A DNA stretch of 64,000 nt from Rhodobacteraceae bacterium M385 (GTDB lineage: Bacteria; Pseudomonadota; Alphaproteobacteria; Rhodobacterales; Rhodobacteraceae). A program made the position numbers and the translations under genes. The notes beneath the pieces are model-generated. The model worked only from the letters and a program-made list of their open reading frames with translations. It was not told where the DNA came from and did no database searches. This document shows positions 1 to 8,117 of the stretch, in pieces. Location: contig CP081102.1 in NCBI GenBank assembly GCA_025141835.1, forward strand, positions 1,240,001 to 1,304,000, in the 5' to 3' direction. Every line of letters starts with the position of its first letter. The stretch's first letter is position 1.

Positions 1-360
1 GACGCGAGTCGGGAAGTTGTTTGAGCCCACGGAAAGCGAGGCCATGTCTGGCGCGAGAGGCAGCATACCGCCACGAGCTCGACCGGCGCCCGACCGGCCA
101 CCTGTCGAAAATTGAATGATCATACCCGGGCAGTACTTCTCCAACCCCTCCTTGAGACTGGCAAAGAGATCCGGATCGGAAGACGGGCTTTCATCGTCGA
201 TTCGAACATGGGCGTGGCAGATCGTAGCCCCGGCCCCGTAAGCGGCATGCGCGCTTTCGATCTGCTCTTCGACCGAAACCGGAACAGCTGGGTTATCGCT
301 CTTGCGCGGCAGGGATCCGGTGATGGCGACGCAGATGATCGCGGGTTTATTGGTAGACAT
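1..360 (-). CDS. BKACE family beta-keto acid cleavage enzyme (3-keto-5-aminohexanoate cleavage enzyme-like), N-terminal part
   Basis: The gene starts at the ATG at 358-360 and runs off the left edge, so about 120 N-terminal residues are visible. The N-terminus begins MSTNKPAIICVAITGSLPRK and continues with a VSVEEQIESAHAAYGAGATICHAHVR-type stretch whose H-x-H pair is the usual metal-binding strand of the BKACE (DUF849) TIM barrel. Family members condense a beta-keto acid with acetyl-CoA, giving acetoacetate and a new CoA ester; the substrate is not readable from this fragment. It is the third gene of a leftward operon behind a dehydrogenase that could supply the keto acid. The family call is firm; the substrate is unknown. 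Confidence 0.8.
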   Translation of the reverse strand, partial: MSTNKPAIICVAITGSLPRKSDNPAVPVSVEEQIESAHAAYGAGATICHAHVRIDDESPSSDPDLFASLKEGLEKYCPGMIIQFSTGGRSGAGRARGGMLPLAPDMASLSVGSNNFPTRV

Positions 361-370
361 GTTTTTCTAC

Positions 371-1378
371 TCAGAGCGTTGCAATAGGTGTGACAGGCGA
401 TCCAAGAGCACCGGGCAATCGAAGCGGCGGGGCGGTTAGCAGGAACTCGCGTCGCCCGAGCGTATCGAGAGCCTGGGCAAGGTCCTTTAGGTACCACAAT
501 TCGGCAAGGGGAAGGCCGAGCTTAAACAGACAGTGGTGATGCAGGGGGAGTTTCAACGTCGCCCCTTTGGGCGGGTGGGGGTTCTCAACGGCGTAGTTGT
601 CAGAGCAGATGGCGGAGATCCCGCTGCCGGTGATCCATTGGAGCAGCTCCGGGTCATGCCCGTCTAGCACCGCGCCGGTTCGGTCGAGTTCTTCGACATG
701 CGGACTTCCGCCCATCTCCACGATACGTTCGGCAAATCCCGTCCGCATCACCATGATATCGCCCCGCCGGATGTGCACGCCCGTCGCCTCAAGCGCGGCC
801 TGAAGCTTGACGTATCCCACGATGGTGCGCCCCGTCCCGAAAACGGATGCGAGGTCGACAAGAACGGCGCGCCCCTGAACGCCGTGGGTTGCGAGGTTCT
901 CGATGCCAAGGCGGTTTGCGCGGGAAGGCCCGCCATCCGGTCCGGGCGCCTCGATATCGGTCTCGGCCCGGTGGCCATTGTAGTAGACTCTTTCGGGCAC
1001 GCCGTCGCCGTCGGCATCGAACAGCGCACCGACATGGGCCAGCGAGTCCCATTGGGTCGAATACTGGGTGTAGAGGATCACGCGGTCGTCGCTGATGACA
1101 TCGCGGAGCTCGGGATCGAGATTGGCCAGGGGGAAATTGACGTATTGATCTCCGTCGAGTTCCGTCGGCGCCAGCTGCGGGGGATGCCTACGCGGGTTGA
1201 GAAGGTTGCCGCCGGGAAGGTCGAGGGGCAGGGACAAGCACAGCGTCCGCCCCTCCGTCACGGTTGCGATGCCGGCGCGGACCTCCTCCGGCCCGATCAG
1301 GTTCAAAAGGCCCAACTCGTCGTCATCGCCAAAATCGCCCCAGTTGGAGCCCTCGGGCCTTTGCGTCCACCGTCTCAT
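371..1378 (-). CDS. Cyclase family protein (kynurenine formamidase-like metal hydrolase)
   Basis: A 335-residue protein of the cyclase family (PF04199), which includes bacterial arylformamidases and isatin hydrolases. The metal-site segment reads QWDSLAHVGALFDADGDG, a divergent form of the family's HxGTHxDxPxH motif, with a further His cluster LPLHHHCLF near residue 290. The length fits the longer cyclase subgroup. The ATG lies two bases past the stop of the upstream dehydrogenase with a GGGGAG ribosome site, so the two genes are co-transcribed. It probably hydrolyses an amide or lactone ring in the same pathway as its neighbours; the substrate is not identified. Confidence 0.75.
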   Translation of the reverse strand: MRRWTQRPEGSNWGDFGDDDELGLLNLIGPEEVRAGIATVTEGRTLCLSLPLDLPGGNLLNPRRHPPQLAPTELDGDQYVNFPLANLDPELRDVISDDRVILYTQYSTQWDSLAHVGALFDADGDGVPERVYYNGHRAETDIEAPGPDGGPSRANRLGIENLATHGVQGRAVLVDLASVFGTGRTIVGYVKLQAALEATGVHIRRGDIMVMRTGFAERIVEMGGSPHVEELDRTGAVLDGHDPELLQWITGSGISAICSDNYAVENPHPPKGATLKLPLHHHCLFKLGLPLAELWYLKDLAQALDTLGRREFLLTAPPLRLPGALGSPVTPIATL

Positions 1379-1380
1379 AG

Positions 1381-2247
1381 CTAACTCCCCTCGGTATCTG
1401 CTTCGACAGCCGCAAGGACTGCCCGCAGCGTTCTTTCGTCTGTCTCTTCATCCTCGCCGGCGGGCCATTCGTAAAAACCGCGGCCGGACCTTCTGCCCGT
1501 TCGGCCGTCTTCCACCATGCGCTCCAGCATCCGGGATGGCGAGGTAGTGGCCGCGAGGTCCGGATAGAGGTACCGCGAAATATTCAGGTGTGTCTGGAGA
1601 CCATTGAGGTCGCGCTGACGGAACGGGCCCGATACCGCCATCCTGACGCCGATCGACCACCTGACGATCTCGTCGATGTCCTTGGGTTCTGCCACGCCGG
1701 CCTCGACGAGGTGCAGACACTCGCGCATGACGGCGTGCTGAATGCGATTGGCAATGAAGCCCGGAACTTCCCGCGCCAGTCGCGCAGGCCGCTTCCCGAG
1801 GGATCGCAGCAGGGCCATGACGGAGTCGGAGAATTCCTTTTTCGCCCCGGGCGCGGTGACGACTTCGACGGCGGGAACCACGTCGGCGGGATTGAAGAAA
1901 TGCGCGATCGCGGCGCGGCCCGGTGTCACCATCTCGGAGGAGATATCGGCAAGAGACAGACCCGAAGTGTTCGACAAGATCGGCGCGTCGTCGGCCACTT
2001 TACTCTCGATCTGCCGGAGAACACTTCGCTTTAACGAAGCTTCTTCAGGAACGCATTCCACTGCGACATCCGCGGTAACGGACGCAGTGATCGCCGACAA
2101 GACTCCCACCCCTTCAAGATTTTGTTGCAGCTGCTCTCCGAGTTCCGGATTCGGCTCGATCAGCTGCACGGCCCATGCGTTCGATGCGAACAGGCGCGCG
2201 ATGGACGATCCCATTGTTCCACCGCCAACGATGATGACTTTCGGCAT
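1381..2247 (-). CDS. 3-hydroxyacyl-CoA dehydrogenase family NAD-dependent dehydrogenase
   Basis: A 288-residue protein with an N-terminal Rossmann motif (VIIVGGGTMGSSIARLFA), SNTSGLSL, HFFNPADVVPAVEVV and the C-terminal PGFIANRIQHAVMREC helix typical of the HCDH N and C domains. Enzymes of this fold oxidise beta-hydroxy acids or their CoA esters, including L-carnitine. The ATG at 2247 is preferred over the in-frame TTG at 2265 because GAGGGAG just upstream of it is a good ribosome site. It is the first gene of the leftward operon, followed by a cyclase and a BKACE enzyme, which suggests it makes the beta-keto acid that BKACE cleaves. L-carnitine dehydrogenase is a possible specific identity. 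Confidence 0.8.
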   Translation of the reverse strand: MPKVIIVGGGTMGSSIARLFASNAWAVQLIEPNPELGEQLQQNLEGVGVLSAITASVTADVAVECVPEEASLKRSVLRQIESKVADDAPILSNTSGLSLADISSEMVTPGRAAIAHFFNPADVVPAVEVVTAPGAKKEFSDSVMALLRSLGKRPARLAREVPGFIANRIQHAVMRECLHLVEAGVAEPKDIDEIVRWSIGVRMAVSGPFRQRDLNGLQTHLNISRYLYPDLAATTSPSRMLERMVEDGRTGRRSGRGFYEWPAGEDEETDERTLRAVLAAVEADTEGS

Positions 2248-2277
2248 TTTTAGCCACTCCCTCAATTTCGCATTTGA

Positions 2278-2300
2278 TTATCACAGAGTCTGGGTGATAA
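2278..2300. promoter_or_regulatory. Perfect palindrome in the divergent promoter (probable LysR operator)
   Basis: TTATCAC, a 9-base spacer and GTGATAA form a perfect 7-bp-arm palindrome midway between the dehydrogenase start (2247) and the transporter start (2337). The ATCACAGAG core recurs three times upstream of the LysR gene at 5.9-6.05 kb. Dyads of this spacing are common for LysR-type regulators. That this LysR protein binds here is an inference. Confidence 0.6.
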
Positions 2301-2336
2301 GCAAATGCCAAGTTTTGAGTTCAAGGGAGGATCACG

Positions 2337-3665
2337 ATGAACGGACTTACCAACTTTTTCACGCGGCTTGTCGGGCGCTATTTGCCTGACCCGCTTGTCA
2401 TTGCCGTCGGCCTGACGTTCTTTACCATCGGACTTGCGATGGTGGTCGAAGGGACCGGCTTCATGGAGAGCACGGTCTACTGGGGGCAGAGCTTCTGGAA
2501 CCTGCTCGCCTTCTCGATGCAGATGACGGTCATTCTTCTAGCCGGCTATCTGCTTGCAAAGTCCCCGCCGGTAAATGCGGTCCTCGTGAAGCTGGTATCA
2601 AAGGTTGAGAAGCCGGCCACGGCAGTGGTCGTCGCGACGCTCGTCGGCGCAATCGGGAGCTGGCTGAACTGGGGCTTTGGCCTCGTCATCGGCACGTTGG
2701 TTGCCCGGGAACTCGGTCAGCGAGTAAAGGGCCTCCACTACCCGCTGGTAATCGCGGCGGCCTATTCAGGTTTTGCGCTCTATGGCATCGGCCTGTCTGG
2801 TTCGGTTCCGCTGCTGATTGCGACCGAAGGGCACTTCCTGCAAGATGAGATCGGCATCGTGCCGATCACCGAAACCATCTTTTCGCCGGTGCTTTTGATT
2901 ACTAGCCTCATCATCGTGGTGACCCTGCCGTTTTTCAACGCATGGCTGCACCCCAAGGATCCGTCCGAGGTGATCGAGGCCAAACCCGATGCGCCCCTGG
3001 CTGTTGCTGAGGTAGAAGGGGATGCCGAGCGCACGATAGCCGATCGCATGAACGCCAGCCCCGTTGTCGGCATTGCCATCGGCGCATTGGGCCTTCTCTA
3101 TGCAGTAAATCACTTCCTTGCAGGAGGTTCGTTGAATCTCAACATCATCAATACGATCTTTGTGTTCTTGGGGATTCTTCTTTTCGCATCGCCTGCTAAG
3201 TACCTCAAAGCGCTGAGTGAAGGTGTGACCATCGTGGCGGGGATCATCATCCAGTATCCCTTCTACGCCGGTATTCTCGGGGTTCTCACAGGGTCGGGCC
3301 TGCTTGTCACCTTCGCGCAGATGTTCGTGAACATCTCCACGCCGGACACGCTTCCGATCTGGTCCTTCCTGTCGGGTGGCCTGATCAACCTCCTCGCCCC
3401 CTCGGGCGGCGGTCAGTGGGCGGTTCAGGGTCCGGTCATGATGGGCGCAGCCCAGGAAATCGGGGCTTCCATTCCGGCCACAGCACTTGCTGTGCAGATC
3501 GGCGACCAGTGGACGAACATGGTGCAGCCGTTCTGGATCCTGCCGGTGCTGGCGATCTCGGGTCTGCGTCTGCGGGACGTGATGGGATACCTGGTACTGA
3601 TCCTGATCTACCTCGGCCTGATCTTCGGTGCCGCGGTGATGCTCTGGGGCCTGTTCGGCGCCTAG
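2337..3665 (+). CDS. Short-chain fatty acid / acetoacetate transporter, AtoE family
   Basis: A 442-residue inner-membrane protein with about ten or more hydrophobic segments. It matches the AtoE/SCFA transporter family (PF02667): N-terminus LTNFFTRLVGRYLPDPLVIAVG and the late motif LLAPSGGGQWAVQGPV, followed by IGDQWTNMVQPFW. E. coli AtoE imports acetoacetate and short-chain acids. A GGGAGG ribosome site lies about 9 bases upstream of the ATG. It opens the rightward half of the catabolic locus and is probably the uptake system for the acid processed by the divergent dehydrogenase and BKACE genes. Confidence 0.88.
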   Translation: MNGLTNFFTRLVGRYLPDPLVIAVGLTFFTIGLAMVVEGTGFMESTVYWGQSFWNLLAFSMQMTVILLAGYLLAKSPPVNAVLVKLVSKVEKPATAVVVATLVGAIGSWLNWGFGLVIGTLVARELGQRVKGLHYPLVIAAAYSGFALYGIGLSGSVPLLIATEGHFLQDEIGIVPITETIFSPVLLITSLIIVVTLPFFNAWLHPKDPSEVIEAKPDAPLAVAEVEGDAERTIADRMNASPVVGIAIGALGLLYAVNHFLAGGSLNLNIINTIFVFLGILLFASPAKYLKALSEGVTIVAGIIIQYPFYAGILGVLTGSGLLVTFAQMFVNISTPDTLPIWSFLSGGLINLLAPSGGGQWAVQGPVMMGAAQEIGASIPATALAVQIGDQWTNMVQPFWILPVLAISGLRLRDVMGYLVLILIYLGLIFGAAVMLWGLFGA

Positions 3666-3682
3666 GAAGGAGAGATCGATCC

Positions 3683-3979
3683 ATGCCATTCATGATAGAA
3701 ACCTGGGACAAGGAAGGTCTCTACGACCTTCGCCTGGAGGTGCGGGACCGGCACCTCGCCTATCTCGACATCCATGAGGAGAGGTTGCTGGCCTGTGGCG
3801 CCAAGCTTTCCGACGATGGCTCCTTTGCGAGCGGGGGACTGTACCTGCTCGATGTCGAAAGCAGGATCGAGGCCGAATCCTTCATCAAGAACGACCCCTT
3901 CCATGAAGCGGGTCTCTTCCAGCGGGTCGAGGTGACCCGCTGGCGCAAAGCCTACTTGGCAGGAAAACGGGAGATCTGA
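3683..3979 (+). CDS. YCII family protein
   Basis: A 98-residue protein starting MPFMIETWDKEG behind a GAAGGAG ribosome site. It carries the compact alpha/beta YCII pattern: a conserved N-terminal strand, R..HL.YL, GG.YLLDVESRIEAESFIKNDPFHEAGLF and a C-terminal strand ending RKAYLAGKREI. The D-P-F segment with its His is the usual putative active-site signature. The fold is related to ferredoxin-like chlorohydrolase or epimerase accessory proteins. It sits between the transporter and a muconolactone-isomerase-like gene, so it probably acts on a small pathway intermediate. Confidence 0.75.
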   Translation: MPFMIETWDKEGLYDLRLEVRDRHLAYLDIHEERLLACGAKLSDDGSFASGGLYLLDVESRIEAESFIKNDPFHEAGLFQRVEVTRWRKAYLAGKREI

Positions 3980-3984
3980 GGTCA

Positions 3985-4275
3985 ATGCTGTTTCAAGTTA
4001 ACATGACCGTAACCTTGCCGATGGACATGCAAGAAAGCACGGCGGCGAGCATCAAGGCGAAAGAGAAAGCCTACTCGCAGGAACTCCAGAATACCGGTGA
4101 ATGGCGTCACATTTGGCGCGTTGCCGGCACGTATTCGAACCTCTCGATCTTCGATGTTCGCGACAGCGACAGGCTCCACGAGGTCATCTCGGGCCTGCCC
4201 CTGTTTCCCTACATGGCTATCGAGGTGAAACCGCTCGTTCGCCACCCGTCGTCGGTGCGTGCCGATGAAAGTTGA
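3985..4275 (+). CDS. Muconolactone delta-isomerase-like small protein
   Basis: A 96-residue protein beginning MLFQVNMTVTLPMDM. The spacing of EKAYSQELQNTGEWRHIWRVAGTYSNLSIFDV and the following ELH/LPLFPYM segment match the muconolactone isomerase family (PF02426, about 90-95 aa). The classical enzyme moves the double bond of muconolactone in the beta-ketoadipate route. No other protocatechuate or catechol gene is present here, so the substrate may be a different lactone. It starts five bases after the YCII stop and its end overlaps the SDR start, showing translational coupling. Confidence 0.75.
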   Translation: MLFQVNMTVTLPMDMQESTAASIKAKEKAYSQELQNTGEWRHIWRVAGTYSNLSIFDVRDSDRLHEVISGLPLFPYMAIEVKPLVRHPSSVRADES

Positions 4276-4981
4276 GCGCAACGCGATCGTCACCGGGGGC
4301 GCGCGGAATATCGGTTTGGGAATCTCACGGCGGCTGAAAGCCGATGGCTGGCGGGTGCACGTCCTAGATATCGAAGCCCCCGAAGACACCGATCTGGCGG
4401 CGGATGCCGTGCGCGTCGATCTTGGTGATGTCTCCGCGACGAGCGAAGCTGTAGGCGGGATTGCCGCAAGGTTTCCCGTGACCTGCCTGGTCAACAACGT
4501 TGGCACCGTGCGCCCCGCGTCTTTCGACGCCCTCGACATCGAGGATTTCGACGGGCTCATGCACGTCAACGTGCGCAGCGCTATCACCGCGGCTCGCGGT
4601 GTCGTCGAGGGCATGAGGAAGGTCGGCCGCGGTCGGATCATCATGAACACGAGCCGCGTGACCAAGGGAAAGATCGACCGGTCGCTTTACTCGGCCAGCA
4701 AGGGCGCCTTGCAATCCATGGCACGGACATGGGCACTCGAGCTTGCAGGAGACGGCATTACCGTCAACTGCGTGGCGCCGGGCCCGATCGCCACCTCGGC
4801 CTTTTGGCAGAACAATCCCGAAGGCGCGCCGAAGACCCGGCGCATCATCGACGCAATTCCGGTCGGCCGGATGGGCATGCCGGACGACGTCGCCCACGCA
4901 GTGTCCTTCTTTGCCGATGATCGGAGCGGTTTCATCACCGGGCAGACAGTATTCGTTTGTGGTGGAACAGCTGTCGGATGA
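4265..4981 (+). CDS. SDR family NAD(P)-dependent oxidoreductase
   Basis: A 238-residue classical short-chain dehydrogenase. It has the cofactor motif TGGARNIGLGISRRL, the NNVGT segment, the catalytic Tyr and Lys in YSASKGAL, and the PGPIATSAFW tail. The ATG at 4265 overlaps the end of the preceding gene; a GTG six bases earlier is an alternative. It is the last gene of the rightward operon, abutting the convergent LysR gene with no gap. It probably oxidises or reduces an alcohol/ketone intermediate of the locus. Confidence 0.85.
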   Translation: MKVERNAIVTGGARNIGLGISRRLKADGWRVHVLDIEAPEDTDLAADAVRVDLGDVSATSEAVGGIAARFPVTCLVNNVGTVRPASFDALDIEDFDGLMHVNVRSAITAARGVVEGMRKVGRGRIIMNTSRVTKGKIDRSLYSASKGALQSMARTWALELAGDGITVNCVAPGPIATSAFWQNNPEGAPKTRRIIDAIPVGRMGMPDDVAHAVSFFADDRSGFITGQTVFVCGGTAVG

Positions 4982-5890
4982 TCACGAGGGCAGCGTTTCA
5001 AGGAAACGCCTCAGGGCCGGATTGGTCGGGTTGTCTAGATAGGCAAGACCGATCCGGCTTTTCCTGGCAGCATCCGAGATCCGAACGAACTTCACTCCCT
5101 CGCCGTCCATGCGCGCCGCAGACGCCGGAACGAGGGCCACACCGAGACCGGCCGATACGAAGCTGACGATTGCCGTGAACTGTCGCGCCCGATGCACAAT
5201 GTTCGGGGTGAATCTTGCGTCTGAGCAAAGCGCGTAGGCGCACGCTGCGAAGCCCGTGTCGGGACCCAGATGCGTGAAGATGAATCGCTCGTCCATGAGG
5301 TCGGTCATCTGCACAGAGTCACTGCCGGCGAGCCGGTGGGACGAGGACACGGCAAGAACGATTTCTTCTTCCAAGATGGACAGCGTCCGGACATTGTCGG
5401 GCGTGCCCGGCACCGGCAGCCGTACAAAGCCCGCGTCCATGCGACCCGACTGGATCTCGTGGATCTGGAGGTCCATATCGAGTTCCTGCAGCACGAGTTC
5501 GACATCTGAGGCTCCATCCAGAAAGGTCCTGAGAGTACGACTGAGGACGCCCGCGTAGGAGGCGGAACCTACGTAGCCGATTTCCAACCGCCCCCCGCGC
5601 CCCTCCGCCATCAGGCGGGCAACGCTCTCGACGCGCCGCGCCTGCCGAAGGAGCGCCCGTGCTTCCGGCAGGACTGTGGCGCCGAACTCAGTGAGCCGAA
5701 CCCGGCGTCTGTTCCGATCAAAGAGGAGCTCGCCGCCGAAGGCCTCCTCAAGCAGCTTTAGTTGCTGTGTCAGCGCGGGCTGCGCTACGCCGAAGCGTTC
5801 TGCGGCGCGCCCGAAATGCAGCTCCTCGGCGATGGCGACAAAGATCTCGTACTGGCGGAGCGTGGGATGAGTTTGTAAAGGTTCGACCAT
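4982..5890 (-). CDS. LysR family transcriptional regulator
   Basis: A 302-residue protein with an N-terminal winged HTH (TLRQYEIFVAIAEELHFGRAAERFGVAQPALTQQLK) and a C-terminal periplasmic-binding-like effector domain, the standard LysR layout. The ATG at 5890 is chosen over an upstream TTG. Its own upstream region has three copies of ATCACAGAG, the core of the palindrome in the divergent promoter 3 kb away. It is the likely autoregulated regulator of the neighbouring catabolic genes. Confidence 0.88.
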   Translation of the reverse strand: MVEPLQTHPTLRQYEIFVAIAEELHFGRAAERFGVAQPALTQQLKLLEEAFGGELLFDRNRRRVRLTEFGATVLPEARALLRQARRVESVARLMAEGRGGRLEIGYVGSASYAGVLSRTLRTFLDGASDVELVLQELDMDLQIHEIQSGRMDAGFVRLPVPGTPDNVRTLSILEEEIVLAVSSSHRLAGSDSVQMTDLMDERFIFTHLGPDTGFAACAYALCSDARFTPNIVHRARQFTAIVSFVSAGLGVALVPASAARMDGEGVKFVRISDAARKSRIGLAYLDNPTNPALRRFLETLPS

Positions 5891-5926
5891 TCTCAAATTC
5901 AAAGTGCGTTGCGGGTAGGCTTGAGT

Positions 5927-6051
5927 TTATCACAGAGGCCCCTCAGGCAAGCAACTCTTATCACAGAGCTATAAGTTGTTGCTGCGAAACACGCCTATGT
6001 TCTGTTTGGCGTTTTGTTCAACGAACAGTCTCTCCCAAAACAATCACAGAG
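5927..6051. promoter_or_regulatory. Cluster of three ATCACAGAG half-sites upstream of the LysR gene
   Basis: ATCACAGAG occurs at 5929-5937, 5960-5968 and 6043-6051. The middle copy lies in the imperfect dyad CTTAT-N9-ATAAG (5957-5975). The same 9-mer is at 2280-2288 inside the perfect palindrome of the divergent operon promoter. A 9-mer at four places, all in these two promoters, is well above chance. Assignment to the LysR protein is inferred. Confidence 0.55.
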
Positions 6052-6162
6052 TACGCTTTTGCAACTCTCACCGTCCTTGAGTCGAGTTCATTGGGTCGGT
6101 GAGCAGAAGGCCTAAATTTTATCAATGAGGTCAGATATCTGCCGCCACGGCACATACAGTGA

Positions 6163-6795
6163 AAGGTCCTCCTGCTGTCGATCATCCGCGACGGACGCCC
6201 GGTCATTCACTTCAACGAAGTGGACGAATGCGCGGGCCTTGATGCGATGATGATCGAGCGGGTGCACCGCGAATTGAACCAGCCGGTTGAAACCACGTTG
6301 CACGATTTGCGGTGGGGGGCTGAGGATGCGAGCGGAACAGTAGAGGGGTTCGTCTGGGTTTTCGAAATCTCCGGTGCCGCTCCCCCTGCACATCACAAGG
6401 GCGGATGGTCCGGGTCTGAAAGTCTGCGTCAACCGGCAATGTATTTCCCCAGCGGCGGGGGAGGTCTCAAAGGCTATGCCAAGCCCGGTGCCATTGTTTG
6501 GAGTCGTGTCTATGTCGAGGAAGGCCGCCTAAAACTTGATATCGGGAGGGGCCACGCGGTTGAGCTTCCTGAAGGCGAAGCCAACCGAAGAAGCCGCGCT
6601 ACCACCTATGAGTGGCCAATCATGCATGGCGTTCTTTCGGGGGTAGGTCGCGACGCGATGATGGGGCGTCACAAGGCCAATCACATTCAGGTGGCCTATG
6701 CCGATAGCGATGAGAGTGCGCGTCAGATCATTGCGGTCCGTTCAGCTTTGGCTGCCAAGTTGGGGATTGAGGTTGCGCTTTGTGGGGATATTTAA
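6163..6795 (+). pseudogene. 5'-truncated L-fucose/arabinose isomerase family protein (C-terminal domain only)
   Basis: The reading frame opens after a stop at 6160-6162 and the first possible start is GTG at 6220. It resembles the C-terminal half of fucose-isomerase-like proteins: NQPVETTLHDLRWG, a HHKGGW segment, MYFPSGGGGLKGYAKPGAIVWSR, and near the end WP...ANHIQVAYADSDES followed by a C-terminal helix. Full members are about 450-500 residues, so more than half is missing. The fragment borders IS3 debris, consistent with deletion. A functional short protein from the GTG is possible but unlikely. Confidence 0.55.
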
Positions 6796-7334
6796 CTGCG
6801 GGAGTTCCTGCCGTTAATGAACTTCCTGGTGCGGCACTAGTTCGTTGAGCCGCACTGTCCTTTGTCCCAAGCATCGCCAATGAAGCTATCGTAAAGGCGA
6901 GTTTTGCTCCCCCTGAAGGTTTGCAAATTCTGGTTAGCCCTTGTCAGGTGTCGGAACTTCGTTGGCCGATTAGCATGTTGCACTGGCGTCATGGCCTGGC
7001 TCTCCTGAACGTGTCTTGCTCGGCTAGCTCAGGGAAACAAGTGCGCTTAAGACAAGCCGGTGTTAATGACAGATGGTCCGCATGATGTTTGCATCGCATA
7101 TTGAAACGAGTCACTCACTGGACCAGTCAATCTCAAGGCTGACTTCTCCCGCGAGCATCATGATGGTCCGTTAAGGCCTATTGGCGTCGATCAACACCAA
7201 GGGCGGATTCCGGACTTTCGCTGAAATAGCGAGAGGCTCATGTCAGAAAGAAACAAGCGGCCATTTACCGCCCCTTTGATCAATGTGCCGATGCTGCACC
7301 ATGCATGAAGGTCAGCAATGCGCAGATAGCAGAT
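6796..7334. other. Gene-free stretch with one copy of a dispersed intergenic repeat
   Basis: No convincing coding region. Positions 7189-7224 (CGATCAACACCAAGGGCGGA onward to CTTTCGCTG) closely match 16722-16756, and weaker relatives lie at 21.2 and 22.3 kb. The part from 7191 is read through by the tail of the transposase remnant frame but no longer resembles transposase. Confidence 0.5.
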
Positions 7335-7802
7335 GACCTGCTGATCGGGTTGTGTTGCTTCGTTTCGCTGCCAGTAGACCATGGCAGGTGGCCTGCCGCC
7401 AAGTGAGGAGTGCGCGCGCTTGTGATTGTAGAACTCGATCCAAGTTCTGATCCCCACCTTGACCTCTGATCCGGTCTCCCAGGCACGCATATAGACGCAT
7501 TCGCATTTAAGGGACCGCCAGAGCCGTTCGACAAAGATGTTGTCCAAGAAACGGCCCTTGCCGTCCATCGAGACACGGATGCTCGAACGCCGCAATCTGT
7601 CGGTCCAGACGAAGGACGAGGACTGGGAACCCTGATCCGTGTTCATTATGTCCGGTGGCCCAAACTTGTGGATCGCCTCGTTTGACGCGTCGACGAGTCG
7701 ACGCAAAAACCGGCTTCCTATGTGTTTGATATCCACCATGCCATAACCTTGCGCGTATGCCAGTCCATGATGGCGACCAGATACGGAAATCCGCGCTGCA
7801 TA
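7335..7802 (-). mobile_element. IS3 family transposase OrfB remnant (frameshifted, truncated)
   Basis: The leftward frames encode the C-terminal DDE core of an IS3 OrfB: RGFPYLVAIMDWHTRKVMAW, then an in-frame TAG, then NEAIHKFGPPDIMNTDQGSQ, GRFLDNIFVERLWRSLK and RAHSSLGGRPPAMVYW, ending near DQQV at 7335. An 8-bp tandem duplication (the two GTCGAC copies at 7689-7702) shifts the frame; removing it restores FCVDASNEAI. Sequence left of 7335 and right of about 7802 no longer matches transposase. This is a dead fragment. Confidence 0.8.
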
Positions 7803-7957
7803 GCTAACGCCGATGCGAGGCGTGTTCAGTCAAGTAATTGATTTAAAATAATATATCTCGTCGTGATGCGGCGAACACGCCGGCCATTCAGTCATCGTGC
7901 GCACACTATTGCGTTCTTTCGCGCAAACTTTTGGTTATTCTGACACTTATGGTGTCT

Positions 7958-8033
7958 TGGCGGCCCGTCGAGGATTCGAACCTCGGGCCTGTCACTTAGA
8001 CGCTGGCTGCTCTGTCCGCTGAGCTAAGGAGCC
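7958..8033 (-). pseudogene. Degenerate tRNA-Arg (anticodon TCT)
   Basis: A 76-nt tRNA-like sequence including an encoded CCA. The D stem (GCTC/GAGC) and T arm (CGAGG TTCGAAT CCTCG) are perfect and the anticodon position reads TCT. Position 33 is G instead of the invariant T, the anticodon stem has two mismatches (28-42 and 31-39) and the acceptor has a C6-C67 mismatch. I read it as a decayed tRNA gene, perhaps left by a mobile element or a duplication. A diverged functional tRNA cannot be fully excluded. Confidence 0.6.
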
Positions 8034-8092
8034 GCAAGAGGGGCGGTTGCTTTGCTACGCCGGCGCAACCGCCGAAGCCTCGATTGTGCTCT

Positions 8093-8106
8093 CCGCCGAA
8101 CGGCGG
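8093..8106. terminator. Small GC hairpin downstream of the tRNA-Ser-like gene
   Basis: CCGCCG-AA-CGGCGG is a perfect 6-bp-arm hairpin just beyond the 3' end of the leftward tRNA-Ser-like sequence. It may be the relic of its terminator; no clear T-run follows. Confidence 0.3.
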
Positions 8107-8117
8107 GGGCCTCTTAT

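Noticed and set aside
6163..6795. Intact short enzyme starting at GTG 6220
   Set aside because: No ribosome site, family members are more than twice as long, and the 5' side is mobile-element debris; kept as a pseudogene.
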